DNA of 36,293 bases from Chitinophagaceae bacterium (lineage in GTDB: Bacteria > Bacteroidota > Bacteroidia > Chitinophagales > Chitinophagaceae): contig CANGZN010000004.1 of NCBI GenBank assembly GCA_947458625.1, positions 1-36,293 on the forward strand, in the 5' to 3' direction. The position numbers were made by a program, and so were the translations under genes. Positions 6,251 through 14,944 of this stretch are shown one piece after another. The number at the start of each line of letters is the position of its first letter. Position 1 is the stretch's first letter. The notes beneath the pieces are model-generated. The model was not told where the DNA came from. It made no database searches and saw only the letters and a program-made list of their open reading frames with translations.

Positions 6251-7237
6251 ATGCAGCGAATCGGCTTTTTGTTTATCCTCATTTGTGCGGCATTGGCCTG
6301 TAATAGTCCCCAGGCAGACTCCACCACTACCGAACTACTCGAACAGCCGCCTTTTCTTGAATGGACAGACCGAATTGAAAATGACCCCGAAAACGATTCC
6401 CTGTACTTCATACGCGGCAGACTACTGATGCAAGGCGGACATACAGCTGCCGCACGTACCGATTTTGAAAAAGCCTGGTCGATCAAGCCCGCCGCCCTTT
6501 TGGCAGAATATCTCGCCAACACACTTGAATCACCACAAGCGCAATGCTCCTTCTTAAAACAAGCGACGAATCAATTCCCCGGTGATTTCCCATTAGAATA
6601 TATGTTGGCCGAGTCTTTTCAATCGATGGACTCAACGGATGCAGCCCTCTACATCACACAGAAATGGCTACAATCAGGCATTGAGATCCCGGAATTCATC
6701 TTACTACACGCATCCCTATTGGAAAAAAAAGGGAACAAAACCGAATCGCTCTACCTACTCGAAACACTTTACGAAAATGAGCCGAACTATCGCCCCGTAA
6801 AGGAGATACTTGCCTTACGATATGCCGGCAGCGGTAATAAAAAAGCGATCCTTCTGTGCGAGGAAATATCCCAACTTGATAGCACTGGGCACGACCCATT
6901 ACCCAATTATTACCTCGGGATCTACTACGGTACACAAAAAAATTACACGTCGGCGATCCAAGCTTTCGATAAAGCCATCCAATCAGATTATAATTTCATC
7001 GAGGCCTATATTGAAAAAGCCTCCCTGCTCTATGAACAAAAAGTATACAAAGGATCGCTGGAGGTGTTGAGTAAAGCCCTTGCCGTGGCCCCCGATCATG
7101 CATCCGTTTATTACTGGACGGCTAAATGTCAACAGGCACTGGGGGACAAGGAATCGGCCCGATTCAATTACCTGAAGGCATACGGACTGGATAAAAGTTT
7201 CATTGAGGCGAAAGCCGCTGCCGATCAACTGAAATAA
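6251..7237 (+). CDS. TPR-repeat lipoprotein
   Basis: A 328 aa protein with a lipoprotein-type signal (MQRIGFLFILICAALACNS, modified cysteine C17) followed by tetratricopeptide-like helical repeats across the whole chain. Repeat signatures include LYFIRGRLLMQGGHTAAARTDFEKAW, LPNYYLGIYYGTQKNYTSAIQAFDKAI, FIEAYIEKASLLYEQKVYKGSLEVLSKAL and ASVYYWTAKCQQALGDKESARFNYLKA. TPR arrays bind proteins, so it probably acts as an envelope-anchored adaptor. The lipobox has A rather than L at -3, which Bacteroidota tolerate. The residues after the cysteine (NSPQ) do not resemble the acidic surface-export signal, so an inner-leaflet location is more likely. The start is fixed by the signal peptide and lies 4 nt after a promoter-like box. 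rpe follows after 27 nt. Confidence 0.87.
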   Translation: MQRIGFLFILICAALACNSPQADSTTTELLEQPPFLEWTDRIENDPENDSLYFIRGRLLMQGGHTAAARTDFEKAWSIKPAALLAEYLANTLESPQAQCSFLKQATNQFPGDFPLEYMLAESFQSMDSTDAALYITQKWLQSGIEIPEFILLHASLLEKKGNKTESLYLLETLYENEPNYRPVKEILALRYAGSGNKKAILLCEEISQLDSTGHDPLPNYYLGIYYGTQKNYTSAIQAFDKAIQSDYNFIEAYIEKASLLYEQKVYKGSLEVLSKALAVAPDHASVYYWTAKCQQALGDKESARFNYLKAYGLDKSFIEAKAAADQLK

Positions 7238-7264
7238 AACTATCTTGCAACAAATTCCAAAGCG

Positions 7265-7912
7265 ATGGCGCTGATCGCTCCCTCCCTGCTCTCCGCAAAT
7301 TTTCTGCACCTCGAGGCTGACTGTCGTATGCTCAATGAGAGCCAGGCCGACTGGTACCATTTGGATGTGATGGATGGTCGTTTCGTTCCCAACATCAGCT
7401 TCGGACCGATGCTGATCGACTTCTTCAGAAAAGCTACGACCAAATACCTGGATGTTCACTTGATGATCGAAGAGCCTGAAAAATATGTAGAGGCCTTTCA
7501 TCGCGCTGGTGCGAACGGTATTACCGTTCACCTCGAAGCCTGTCGTCACCTGCACCGCAACCTGCAACAGATCCGCTCATTAGGCATCAAAGCCGGTGTA
7601 GCGATCAATCCACATACCCCTGTAGACAGTTTGAACGACATCCTTCAGGAAGCAGACCTGGTTTGCATCATGAGTGTCAATCCCGGTTTCGGCGGACAAC
7701 AATTCATTCCACATACCCTGGAAAAAGTACGTCAATTGCGTAAACGCATCGATGCCCTTCAACTTTCCACACTGATCGAAATTGATGGTGGGGTAACGCT
7801 TGATAATGCATCCACACTCATCGAAGCCGGTGCACATGTGCTCGTTGCCGGCAATACGGTTTTTAAATCTGCTGACCCGAAAGCAACCATTTCTGCCCTG
7901 AAAGCTTGCTGA
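7265..7912 (+). CDS. rpe: Ribulose-phosphate 3-epimerase
   Basis: A 215 aa TIM-barrel enzyme that interconverts ribulose 5-phosphate and xylulose 5-phosphate in the pentose phosphate pathway. Diagnostic motifs are IAPSLLSANFLHLEAD (N-terminal strand), WYHLDVMDGRFVPNISFG (metal-binding His and catalytic Asp), YLDVHLMIEEP (metal-binding His), MSVNPGFGGQQFIP (phosphate-binding loop) and EIDGGVTLDN (second catalytic Asp). Length is normal and no key residue is missing. A promoter-like TATCTTG at 7241-7247 is one base short of the consensus. The stop codon at 7910-7912 overlaps the longest possible reading frame of the following TonB-dependent receptor, so the two may be co-transcribed. Confidence 0.97.
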   Translation: MALIAPSLLSANFLHLEADCRMLNESQADWYHLDVMDGRFVPNISFGPMLIDFFRKATTKYLDVHLMIEEPEKYVEAFHRAGANGITVHLEACRHLHRNLQQIRSLGIKAGVAINPHTPVDSLNDILQEADLVCIMSVNPGFGGQQFIPHTLEKVRQLRKRIDALQLSTLIEIDGGVTLDNASTLIEAGAHVLVAGNTVFKSADPKATISALKAC

Positions 7913-7933
7913 GTGCAGGTCAATTCCGTTCAG

Positions 7934-7940
7934 TAAATTG
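7934..7940 (+). promoter_or_regulatory. Promoter-like box (TAAATTG)
   Basis: TAnnTTG, one T short of the TAnnTTTG consensus, between rpe and the TonB-dependent receptor and 19 nt before the chosen TTG start. Weak. Confidence 0.25.
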
Positions 7941-7959
7941 TGCAACGAAGAATCATACC

Positions 7960-10488
7960 TTGCGGCGCATACTTTTAATAATCCTTTTTCACGTTTGCGG
8001 ATCATACGCATTCACCCAGTCGCGAAACGCACAGATCACCGGCCACGTCGTAGATGAGGAAGAAAGGCCCCTTTCCGGCGTGTCGGTGCAACTACTGGGA
8101 AGAAATCTCAGCGCCACAACCAACGACAGTGGTGCATTCAAGATCACGGTGCCCGCCGATCGCGCCATCGCCCTTCGCTTTTCATTTGTGGGCTATAAGT
8201 CCGAACAACGAAATTTTTTGCTGCAACCAAATGAAGCTGAATTCGTCCGAATCCGACTCCTAGTCAACAAAGACACGCTTCGTGAAGTGATCATCGAAGA
8301 TGATCGGGACCGACGAGAAACCGGACTCATCAAACCCAATCCCAAATCTGTTCTCAACCTGCCGAGTGTAGTTACCGGTGTGGAAAGCCTGATCAAGATC
8401 TTTGTCGGATCCAACAATGAACTCACGTCCAACTATTCCGTACGCGGGGGCAGTTACGAGGAGAATCTGATCTATGTAAATGACTTTGAAATCTTCCGCC
8501 CCTACTTGGTTCGCAGCGGACAACAAGAGGGACTCAGCTTCATACATCCCGAAATGGTGCGCAACCTCAGCTTCTACAACGGAGGATTCAGTGCTCGGTA
8601 CGGAGACAAACTAAGCAGTGTATTAGATATCCAATACAGAACGCCGAAGCCGGATCTGCGAAAAAATAAGCGTACCGGTGGATCAGCGTATATCAGCCTG
8701 TTGGAACAAGGATTGATGCTGGAAGGCGTTGACCGAAAAAATAAATTCGCATATCTGATCGGTGCCCGAAACCGAAACAATCAAAATGTTCTCAGTCGAC
8801 AAGACACGCGCGGTAATTATGTTCCTAGTTCGCGAGATGTACAAGGACTTATCTCCTACACATTCAACTCAAAATGGAGAACTGAATTGCTTGGCAACTT
8901 TTCCTCCTCTCGTTTTCAACTGACACCGCAATCCAGTCAACTGACGGCCTCTGTATTTTCACCTCTCTTCTCTGCCAACATTGGGGTAGATATTGCGTTC
9001 GCCGGACGGGAGAATGATTCGTATCGAACCAATATGCTCGGATGGTCATTGATCCACCAGCCATCTCGCAAACTTCAATTGAAATGGATGTTATCTCAAT
9101 TTGCAAACCAAGAGGCTGAACGCATCGACATCCAGGGCGCCTATCTGTTCGGAGAGCGCGATTTTGACAGACGTAACAGCACCTACGGGCTGATCATCAA
9201 TCCGCTGGGCGCCGGAATTTTCCATACTTGGGCACGCAACGAACTCGATCTTACCAACCTAAATGCCGGACATAAAGGCTCCTTGGAACTGAATCGACAC
9301 CGGATCCTCTGGGGTGCGAACGTAGAACGTACGAAGATCGATGACAAGCTATTTGAGTGGGAGTTCCAGGACTCCGCCGGCTATTCAGTCCCCTATCAAC
9401 CGAATCTCCTTCAATTAAATAAACTACTGATCGGAGATGCTAAACTTCGAGTGAACCGATTTTACGGGTACATACAGGATCAACTGGCCTGGAACAGTAA
9501 AAAGGGGAATACCACCCTACAAGTAGGAGTTCGATGGAATTACAACAACCTGAATAAACAACTGATCCTGTCTCCTCGTATGCAGGCGAGTCACAAACCG
9601 GCAGGAAAAAAAGACCTGCTATACCGGTTGGCAGTAGGCGCCTACCATCAACCTCCATTCTACCGGGAACTTCGTCGTTACGATGGTACCGTGAATACCG
9701 AACTGAAAGCACAACAGAGCTGGCAAGCCGTGGCGGGTGTCGACTACCAGTTTGTCGGACTAGCCGGCAGACCTATGCGCCTAACCACGGAAGCATATTA
9801 CAAACAACTCCGAGATGTAGTGCCGTATGATGTAGACAATGTCCGACTGCGATATTTCGGTGAAAACATGGCCAACGCCTACGCGACGGGATTGGAGATG
9901 AGGTTGCATGGAGAATTGGTACCTGACGCAGAAAGCTGGTTCAGCCTGGGCGTCATGCAAACCAAAGAGGACCTGCTCAACGATCATTATTACCGCTACA
10001 AAAATGCAGCAGGCGAATTCATTAATGCAACTAGTTTGGACCCCGTTGTGACGGACAGTATGCGATTCGATGTTGGATGGGTCCGCAGGCCGAACGATCG
10101 ACGTATTACGATGGGATTATTCTTTCAAGACTATCTATCCACCAACCGTAACATCCAAGTATTTCTCAACCTGTTGTATGGAAGCAATATGCCCTATAAT
10201 ATTCCAGGATCGGTGCGCTTCCGAAATGCCGCTGTGATCGACCCCTACATCCGTTGCGACCTGGGGTTCAGCGCGATCTTGTGGGATGAAGCTACCTCAA
10301 CCAAAAGAAGCCATTCTCCACTGCGGAACTTTTCACAAGTACGCTTAAGTCTGGAACTTTTTAATGTTGTTGACCGGGCCAATACCATCTCCTATTTGTT
10401 GGTCAAAGATTTTTCGAATACTACGTACCTATTGCCGAACCGACTTACCCCTCGATTGATCAACCTGAAATTGATGGCCCGCTGGTGA
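7960..10488 (+). CDS. TonB-dependent receptor with carboxypeptidase-regulatory-like N-domain
   Basis: An 842 aa outer-membrane receptor. After a signal peptide (RRILLIILFHVCGSYAFTQS) comes a carboxypeptidase-regulatory-like beta-sandwich (about residues 24-105: ITGHVVDEEERPLSGVSVQL, GAFKITVPAD, FVGYKSEQ), then the plug (about 125-235, with SNYSVRGGSYEENLIYVNDFEI and FYNGGFSARYGDKLSSVLDI) and the 22-strand-type barrel ending NLKLMARW. No ATG is available near the N-terminus: the signal peptide begins at a TTG at 7960. A longer TTG frame from 7906 would overlap rpe and put 18 polar residues before the signal. There is no SusD-like partner nearby, so this is not a polysaccharide-utilisation pair; the substrate is unknown. 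Its TGA abuts the stop of the opposite DUF5686-like gene. Confidence 0.93.
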   Translation: MRRILLIILFHVCGSYAFTQSRNAQITGHVVDEEERPLSGVSVQLLGRNLSATTNDSGAFKITVPADRAIALRFSFVGYKSEQRNFLLQPNEAEFVRIRLLVNKDTLREVIIEDDRDRRETGLIKPNPKSVLNLPSVVTGVESLIKIFVGSNNELTSNYSVRGGSYEENLIYVNDFEIFRPYLVRSGQQEGLSFIHPEMVRNLSFYNGGFSARYGDKLSSVLDIQYRTPKPDLRKNKRTGGSAYISLLEQGLMLEGVDRKNKFAYLIGARNRNNQNVLSRQDTRGNYVPSSRDVQGLISYTFNSKWRTELLGNFSSSRFQLTPQSSQLTASVFSPLFSANIGVDIAFAGRENDSYRTNMLGWSLIHQPSRKLQLKWMLSQFANQEAERIDIQGAYLFGERDFDRRNSTYGLIINPLGAGIFHTWARNELDLTNLNAGHKGSLELNRHRILWGANVERTKIDDKLFEWEFQDSAGYSVPYQPNLLQLNKLLIGDAKLRVNRFYGYIQDQLAWNSKKGNTTLQVGVRWNYNNLNKQLILSPRMQASHKPAGKKDLLYRLAVGAYHQPPFYRELRRYDGTVNTELKAQQSWQAVAGVDYQFVGLAGRPMRLTTEAYYKQLRDVVPYDVDNVRLRYFGENMANAYATGLEMRLHGELVPDAESWFSLGVMQTKEDLLNDHYYRYKNAAGEFINATSLDPVVTDSMRFDVGWVRRPNDRRITMGLFFQDYLSTNRNIQVFLNLLYGSNMPYNIPGSVRFRNAAVIDPYIRCDLGFSAILWDEATSTKRSHSPLRNFSQVRLSLELFNVVDRANTISYLLVKDFSNTTYLLPNRLTPRLINLKLMARW

Positions 10489-10491
10489 TCA
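10486..10491. other. TGATCA shared stop junction of two convergent genes
   Basis: The plus-strand TGA (10486-10488) and the minus-strand TGA (read from 10489-10491) touch with no base between, forming the palindrome TGATCA. There is no room for a terminator between the TonB-dependent receptor gene and the DUF5686-like gene. Confidence 0.9.
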
Positions 10492-12933
10492 GCGCCAGCG
10501 ATTTCGGAATCGATCCCAACTCGTCAGCCCGATCTTGAATTGAACAGGGTTCTTAAACTGATTGGCAACAGAACCCACCACGTACACACCCAACTTGAAT
10601 CGAGTCAGCGGATTGAACGGCCACTTGAAAATCCGCTCGATTCCAGCGAACAACTCCGCATATTGCAAGTCTCTTTCGGGAGCAATTAAAAAACCGCCCC
10701 CTGCAACCTCCTGAATTCGAAGCTTCTTCAGAAAAGGGATCTTATTGACCAATGCGCCATTGAATTCATGTAATAGATTGCCTTGATAATACCGGTCAAA
10801 TACCGGAAAAGTGGAATCGAGCGCCTGAAACATCCGCTGTGGATTGAGAAAGAACAACGGATCTCCCTGACGCATGAATCGGTAATCGATTACCTGCAGG
10901 TTTCGTTTGTTGGTGAATTCGCCGGACTTAATGGTATACGAAGTATTCCCGGGCGTACCCCACTGAATGGTTTGCAGCAATCCGAATTCCCAATAATCAA
11001 AATCAATTGCGCTGTTGATGAATCCCGGAACCCCCTTCCTCCAATGCAAATAAAAAGTTGGGTATTTCGAACCTAGATAGATCTTTTCCCTGGGCTCACG
11101 CAAATAACGAAGCTTGGGTGTATAGAACAACTTGACCTCATTGTACAAGGCATTGTAAGGCTGAAAATCAACGGCCGGTTCATTGGGAATACCAAAAATA
11201 GAATCCGCATTGTTACTAACCTTGTAATTCGAAACCGATCTTCTCCAGGCATATTCTACCTGATTCATCAGGGTCAGTCCATTGAATATCTCTATCTCAT
11301 GATTCACCTCTAACCCGGTATTGAGATAAATGTTACTACGCTTGAGCACATTCACCCAGGCATCTCCCGCATAAATGAATTCAAAATTGCGACCGGCTTT
11401 TATACCAAATTGCCCTTTCCGAAACGGATCATATTTGCGCTGCAGGGAGAGCGCACCATTTACATCCTGGTTGCGAAATCCGTAGCTCAGATCTGCTTCG
11501 AGATTTAAATTTTTTCGGCTGGGATAGGTCTTACGATAGGCACCGGCAAAACGAATCCGAGTGCCCCCGAAGGAAATGGGCTGAATCAAGGACGTGATCG
11601 GTGGCAGGATCCAACTACGCTCCTTTCGGTGGTCATTGAAGATCTGTCCGAAGATCAGCATCTTAGACCACGTGATCCGGTTCAATACACGATCGACAGA
11701 ATCCAAATACGCATCGCTTTGGCGAATTTTCAGCAGACTGTCTTGGTACCATTGATAACGCTGTTGCTGTACCGAAAGCGGTTCGCTTCGCACGGCTGAC
11801 CAAAACGCACTGTCTTTCTCATAGGCCTGCTGATCGGTTCGACTGACCTCGTCTCCAAAATATTTTCGAGAATAAATCTGACCAGGTTTTTGATCGGAGT
11901 ACATGGCCAGCGTCTCCCCATATCTTTTTCCACCCTTTACCTTGGTCTCATATCGAAAGGTTTGCTTACTGAGTATTGGCAATGTGTCACCTAACCGATC
12001 GTATTGCTGCTCTACCTCGAACCGATCGTACTCCGGAACATGCGCTTTGGGCAATTCAAAACGGGCACTGATGAGTTCAAAGGTACTGTCGCGAATGACA
12101 AGCTCCCCTTCGATGGTAGCGTTACTGAGTGCACGGGGGCGAACGGATATCGTAAAGACCCTGGGCCGCTGCGATCGATCGATGCGAAGGGTCTTGAACC
12201 GATAGGCTAACAATCCGCTGTGGCTGATAGGCGATACAAATGGGATCTGTGAAAGAGCCGGCGCCTGAATGAGATTCTCAAACAAATTGAAGCGACCATC
12301 GGTAGTAGTCAGGTAAAACAGACCTTCTCGGCTTCCCTGTTGCTTAACCGCCAACCTTTCTTCCTTGATCCTGGCTCCTTCCCCCTGATCCACTTTGAGA
12401 AATACCTCCGTGAGTGATAAACCTGCAAAGGGATCCGGCTTCGCAATGGAATCGGATTTTTTTTGCAGGATCTTAGACGAGTCGATTTCCTGCGCACGGA
12501 TGTAGACTTGCTGAGAGAAATTAAACAGGGGGAGGGCTCGCATTTCTTTTTCGCGGATCAGGTGTCGGACCAACTCCTCTGCGCGGTCGCGGGGTTTGAC
12601 TCGAACCACCACTTCTCCCAAATTATCCGGCTCACTCAACGTTAGTGGAACCGTGATTTGCACCGGTTTATCGTGAACAAAAAAGGGGATCAACGCCGTC
12701 TTGTAACCGATCAAACTCACCACCAGATCATAGCGCCCCCGCTCCAGCATGAACTCAAAACTTCCATCGTCCTTTGCGAGGCGACCGATCTGCAGGGATT
12801 TGATCTTGACACTGGCCAGCGGCAGTCCCTCCCCACGGGCATCTACCACTTTTCCACTCACCCGATAATTCTGCGCCAGTATCGGCCCCATTAGAAATAA
12901 CAGCGATATGAGTAGATGAATTCTTGATGTCAT
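10489..12933 (-). CDS. DUF5686 and carboxypeptidase-regulatory-like domain protein
   Basis: An 814 aa exported protein. Signal peptide MTSRIHLLISLLFLMGPILAQ is followed by a carboxypeptidase-regulatory-like sandwich (about residues 22-105: YRVSGKVVDARGEGLPLASV, DDGSFEFMLERGRYDLVVSLIGYK). The remaining about 700 residues follow the DUF5686 pattern (RAEELVRHLIREKEMR, then an outer-membrane-barrel-like C-terminal half with many aromatic strands, ending FKIGLTSWDRFRNRWR). Such proteins are widespread in Bacteroidota and are believed to reside in the outer membrane; the molecular function is unknown. The ATG at 12931-12933 begins the signal peptide; the longer frame to 13113 is rejected because it buries it. 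It converges on the TonB-dependent receptor and diverges from phoH across a 204 nt region in which I found no convincing TAnnTTTG box for it. Confidence 0.88.
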   Translation of the reverse strand: MTSRIHLLISLLFLMGPILAQNYRVSGKVVDARGEGLPLASVKIKSLQIGRLAKDDGSFEFMLERGRYDLVVSLIGYKTALIPFFVHDKPVQITVPLTLSEPDNLGEVVVRVKPRDRAEELVRHLIREKEMRALPLFNFSQQVYIRAQEIDSSKILQKKSDSIAKPDPFAGLSLTEVFLKVDQGEGARIKEERLAVKQQGSREGLFYLTTTDGRFNLFENLIQAPALSQIPFVSPISHSGLLAYRFKTLRIDRSQRPRVFTISVRPRALSNATIEGELVIRDSTFELISARFELPKAHVPEYDRFEVEQQYDRLGDTLPILSKQTFRYETKVKGGKRYGETLAMYSDQKPGQIYSRKYFGDEVSRTDQQAYEKDSAFWSAVRSEPLSVQQQRYQWYQDSLLKIRQSDAYLDSVDRVLNRITWSKMLIFGQIFNDHRKERSWILPPITSLIQPISFGGTRIRFAGAYRKTYPSRKNLNLEADLSYGFRNQDVNGALSLQRKYDPFRKGQFGIKAGRNFEFIYAGDAWVNVLKRSNIYLNTGLEVNHEIEIFNGLTLMNQVEYAWRRSVSNYKVSNNADSIFGIPNEPAVDFQPYNALYNEVKLFYTPKLRYLREPREKIYLGSKYPTFYLHWRKGVPGFINSAIDFDYWEFGLLQTIQWGTPGNTSYTIKSGEFTNKRNLQVIDYRFMRQGDPLFFLNPQRMFQALDSTFPVFDRYYQGNLLHEFNGALVNKIPFLKKLRIQEVAGGGFLIAPERDLQYAELFAGIERIFKWPFNPLTRFKLGVYVVGSVANQFKNPVQFKIGLTSWDRFRNRWR

Positions 12934-13137
12934 GGTGAAGGTTCCGAATGGGATAGACACAAAAAAAAGCAAACTGCATGTGGCCGGTGGAAAAGAATTG
13001 TAGTTTTCGAGATTCTTTAACAGGACGTATACATAATTCACAAGCTGTGCATAAGTAAAAGCTGGAAATTGCGGCTTCTTTTCAGTAATATTGAGAAGGA
13101 CATTCGAAAACATCCACTCATCCTAAATCCATTCGAA
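12934..13137. other. Divergent intergenic region, DUF5686-like gene / phoH
   Basis: About 204 nt between the chosen starts of the two divergent genes. It contains an eight-A run near 12961-12968 and a TAATATTG at 13086-13093 (plus strand, one mismatch to TAnnTTTG), which may serve phoH. I see no strong hairpin, operator or RNA gene. Confidence 0.4.
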
Positions 13138-14133
13138 TTGACTGACACCATCATCAACCTCGAATCCGTCAACCCCATCGAATTTCTGGGTGTCAATAAC
13201 GGAAAACTCGACTTGCTCAAAAAACGATTCCCGCTGCTCAAGATCCTTTCTCGCGGCTCTCAACTCAAACTCAGTGGCTCGCCTGACCAGATCGAACTGG
13301 CAAAAGAAAAGATCAATACGATCGTCAGTTTCCTGGAACGAAACGGCCACATGCCTGCCAATTATTTTGAGCAGGTCTTGGGGGGAGATGACACAGAAAC
13401 AATCGACCACTTTCAGGAAAAGAATCCCAATGAAGTGTTGGTTTTCGGTCCGAATGGCAAGTCGGTTCGCGCCCGTACAGCCAACCAGAAGAAGTTAGTT
13501 CAGGAGGCGGAGCGCAATGATATTGTATTTGCGATCGGTCCGGCAGGTACCGGTAAAACCTATACCGCAGTAGCGCTGGCCGTGCGTGCCTTGAAAAACA
13601 AACAAGTCAAGAAGATCATTCTCACGCGTCCGGCTGTAGAGGCGGGCGAGAGTTTAGGATTTCTGCCCGGCGATCTGAAAGAAAAGATCGATCCATATCT
13701 GCGTCCACTCTACGATGCGCTGGATGATATGATCCCTGCTGACAAGTTGGGATATTACATGACCACGCGTACCATCGAGATCGCCCCCTTGGCTTATATG
13801 CGTGGGCGCACACTGGACAATGCCTTTATCATTCTTGACGAATCTCAGAATGCCACCGAACTGCAATTGAAAATGTTTCTGACCCGCATCGGTGCCAATG
13901 CCAAAGCGATCATCACGGGCGATATGACGCAGGTAGACTTACCTCGGAATCAACGCAGTGGTCTGACTACCGCCGCGCGCATTCTCCGAAACATTGATGG
14001 GATCGGCCATATAGAACTGGATGAAGAGGATGTAGTACGCCACCGTTTGGTCAAACAGATATTGCGTGCATACAACCAGGAACATGAAAGAGATTCTTCC
14101 CGCCATCCGGATGAACGTCCGGCAAAATACTGA
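13138..14133 (+). CDS. phoH: PhoH-family P-loop ATPase
   Basis: PhoH-like ATPase (331 aa from the chosen start). An N-terminal KH-like segment (TDTIINLESVNPIEFLGVNN, then IKILSRGSQLKLSG-like strands, about residues 1-65) is followed by the PhoH ATPase core: Walker A GPAGTGKT at residues 134-141, ILTRPAVEAGESLGFLPGD, YMRGRTLDNAFIILDESQN (Walker B near residue 232) and ITGDMTQVDLPRNQRSGL. The family is linked to RNA metabolism and phosphate starvation, but its substrate is unsettled. No ATG precedes the conserved start; TTG at 13138 gives MTDTIINLES, the usual family N-terminus, while an upstream TTG at 13069 would add 23 residues spanning a promoter-like sequence. It heads a compact plus-strand series with a lipoprotein, crcB and a TSUP transporter. 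Confidence 0.93.
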   Translation: MTDTIINLESVNPIEFLGVNNGKLDLLKKRFPLLKILSRGSQLKLSGSPDQIELAKEKINTIVSFLERNGHMPANYFEQVLGGDDTETIDHFQEKNPNEVLVFGPNGKSVRARTANQKKLVQEAERNDIVFAIGPAGTGKTYTAVALAVRALKNKQVKKIILTRPAVEAGESLGFLPGDLKEKIDPYLRPLYDALDDMIPADKLGYYMTTRTIEIAPLAYMRGRTLDNAFIILDESQNATELQLKMFLTRIGANAKAIITGDMTQVDLPRNQRSGLTTAARILRNIDGIGHIELDEEDVVRHRLVKQILRAYNQEHERDSSRHPDERPAKY

Positions 14134-14137
14134 TGTG

Positions 14138-14563
14138 ATGAAAATGATCGTACGATGCCTTCCCCTCCTGACACTGCTCGCCTGCTCAGAAAAAAAGACT
14201 GGATCACAGTCTGAAAACGACCTCGATGCGGCCCGTAATTTTATTCAGGCGGCACTGTCCAATGACTTCAAGAAAGCATCTCAATACATGCTCGATGATT
14301 CTGTGAACCGGAACTACCTGGAGGTTACAGCCAGGTCCTTCGACCACCTCGATCCGCTTGCCAAGGAGAAATACCGAGGGGCCAGCATCCGTATACACCA
14401 GCCGGTCACCTACCTCAATGATTCTACTACGATCGTCATCTACTCAAACTCCTACAAAAATGACCCGGACACCTTACGAGTTTGCCGGGTCGACAATAAT
14501 TGGGTAGTCGATCTTAAATACCTGTTCGAGCAGGCTCCCGATTCAACGACAAACAACCAATGA
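14138..14563 (+). CDS. Small DUF4878-like lipoprotein
   Basis: A 141 aa lipoprotein. The signal MKMIVRCLPLLTLLACSEKK ends in a good lipobox (LLAC). The mature part, about residues 30-135, begins DAARNFIQAALSNDFKKASQYMLDDS and ends RVCRVDNNWVVDLKYLF, resembling the NTF2-like DUF4878 domain, which is found in many bacterial lipoproteins and has no known function. The ATG at 14138, 4 nt after the phoH stop, is chosen because it begins the signal peptide; the open frame extends upstream inside phoH to 14066. Its TGA overlaps the crcB start codon by 4 nt (ATGA), so translation is probably coupled. Position between phoH and crcB suggests co-expression, not necessarily shared function. Confidence 0.82.
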   Translation: MKMIVRCLPLLTLLACSEKKTGSQSENDLDAARNFIQAALSNDFKKASQYMLDDSVNRNYLEVTARSFDHLDPLAKEKYRGASIRIHQPVTYLNDSTTIVIYSNSYKNDPDTLRVCRVDNNWVVDLKYLFEQAPDSTTNNQ

Positions 14564-14943
14564 CGGCTTTCTTCTGGGTCATGATCGGTGGGGCACTGGG
14601 CGCCGCATTGCGCTTTGGCATGGGCAGACTACTCCCCTTCCAGGGACAGCATTTCCCCTGGGCCACATTCTGGGTGAATGGCATCGGTTGTCTGATGATC
14701 GGATTGCTGATCGGATACCTTGAAAAAAAATCGATCCGGGGAGACGTCATACGCTGGCTCTGGATCAGTGGTTTCTGTGGAGGCTTCACTACGTTTTCGG
14801 CATTTTCGTTGGAAACAATTACACTATTTCAAAATGATCGCGGAGCTGTCGCCATAATCTATGCGCTGACAAGTGTAGGAGCCGGCTTGCTTCTCACCTG
14901 GATTGGCTGGTGGATGATGCGACCCGGTTCGATCACCATCTAA
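14560..14943 (+). CDS. crcB: Fluoride ion channel CrcB/Fluc
   Basis: A 127 aa four-helix fluoride channel that works as an antiparallel dimer to expel F-. Family motifs are GGALGAALRFGMGR (residues 10-23), FWVNGIGCLMIGLLIGY (helix 2, with the conserved Asn at residue 40), and GFCGGFTTFSAFSLE (residues 71-85), which contains the pore Phe/Thr/Ser residues and the central sodium-site glycine turn. It is full length. The start codon overlaps the preceding lipoprotein stop as ATGA and the TSUP gene starts 1 nt after the crcB stop. I see no fluoride riboswitch, because there is no leader: the gene is embedded in an operon. Confidence 0.95.
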   Translation: MTAFFWVMIGGALGAALRFGMGRLLPFQGQHFPWATFWVNGIGCLMIGLLIGYLEKKSIRGDVIRWLWISGFCGGFTTFSAFSLETITLFQNDRGAVAIIYALTSVGAGLLLTWIGWWMMRPGSITI

Positions 14944-14944
14944 C

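Noticed and set aside
12934-13113. N-terminal extension of the DUF5686-like protein
   Set aside because: It would bury the signal peptide that starts at 12933.
14066-14137. Upstream extension of the small lipoprotein inside phoH
   Set aside because: The lipoprotein signal starts at ATG 14138; the upstream codons are the phoH coding sequence in another frame.
13900-14560. Fluoride riboswitch before crcB
   Set aside because: crcB starts inside the stop codon of the upstream gene, and the sequence before it is coding; no leader is available.
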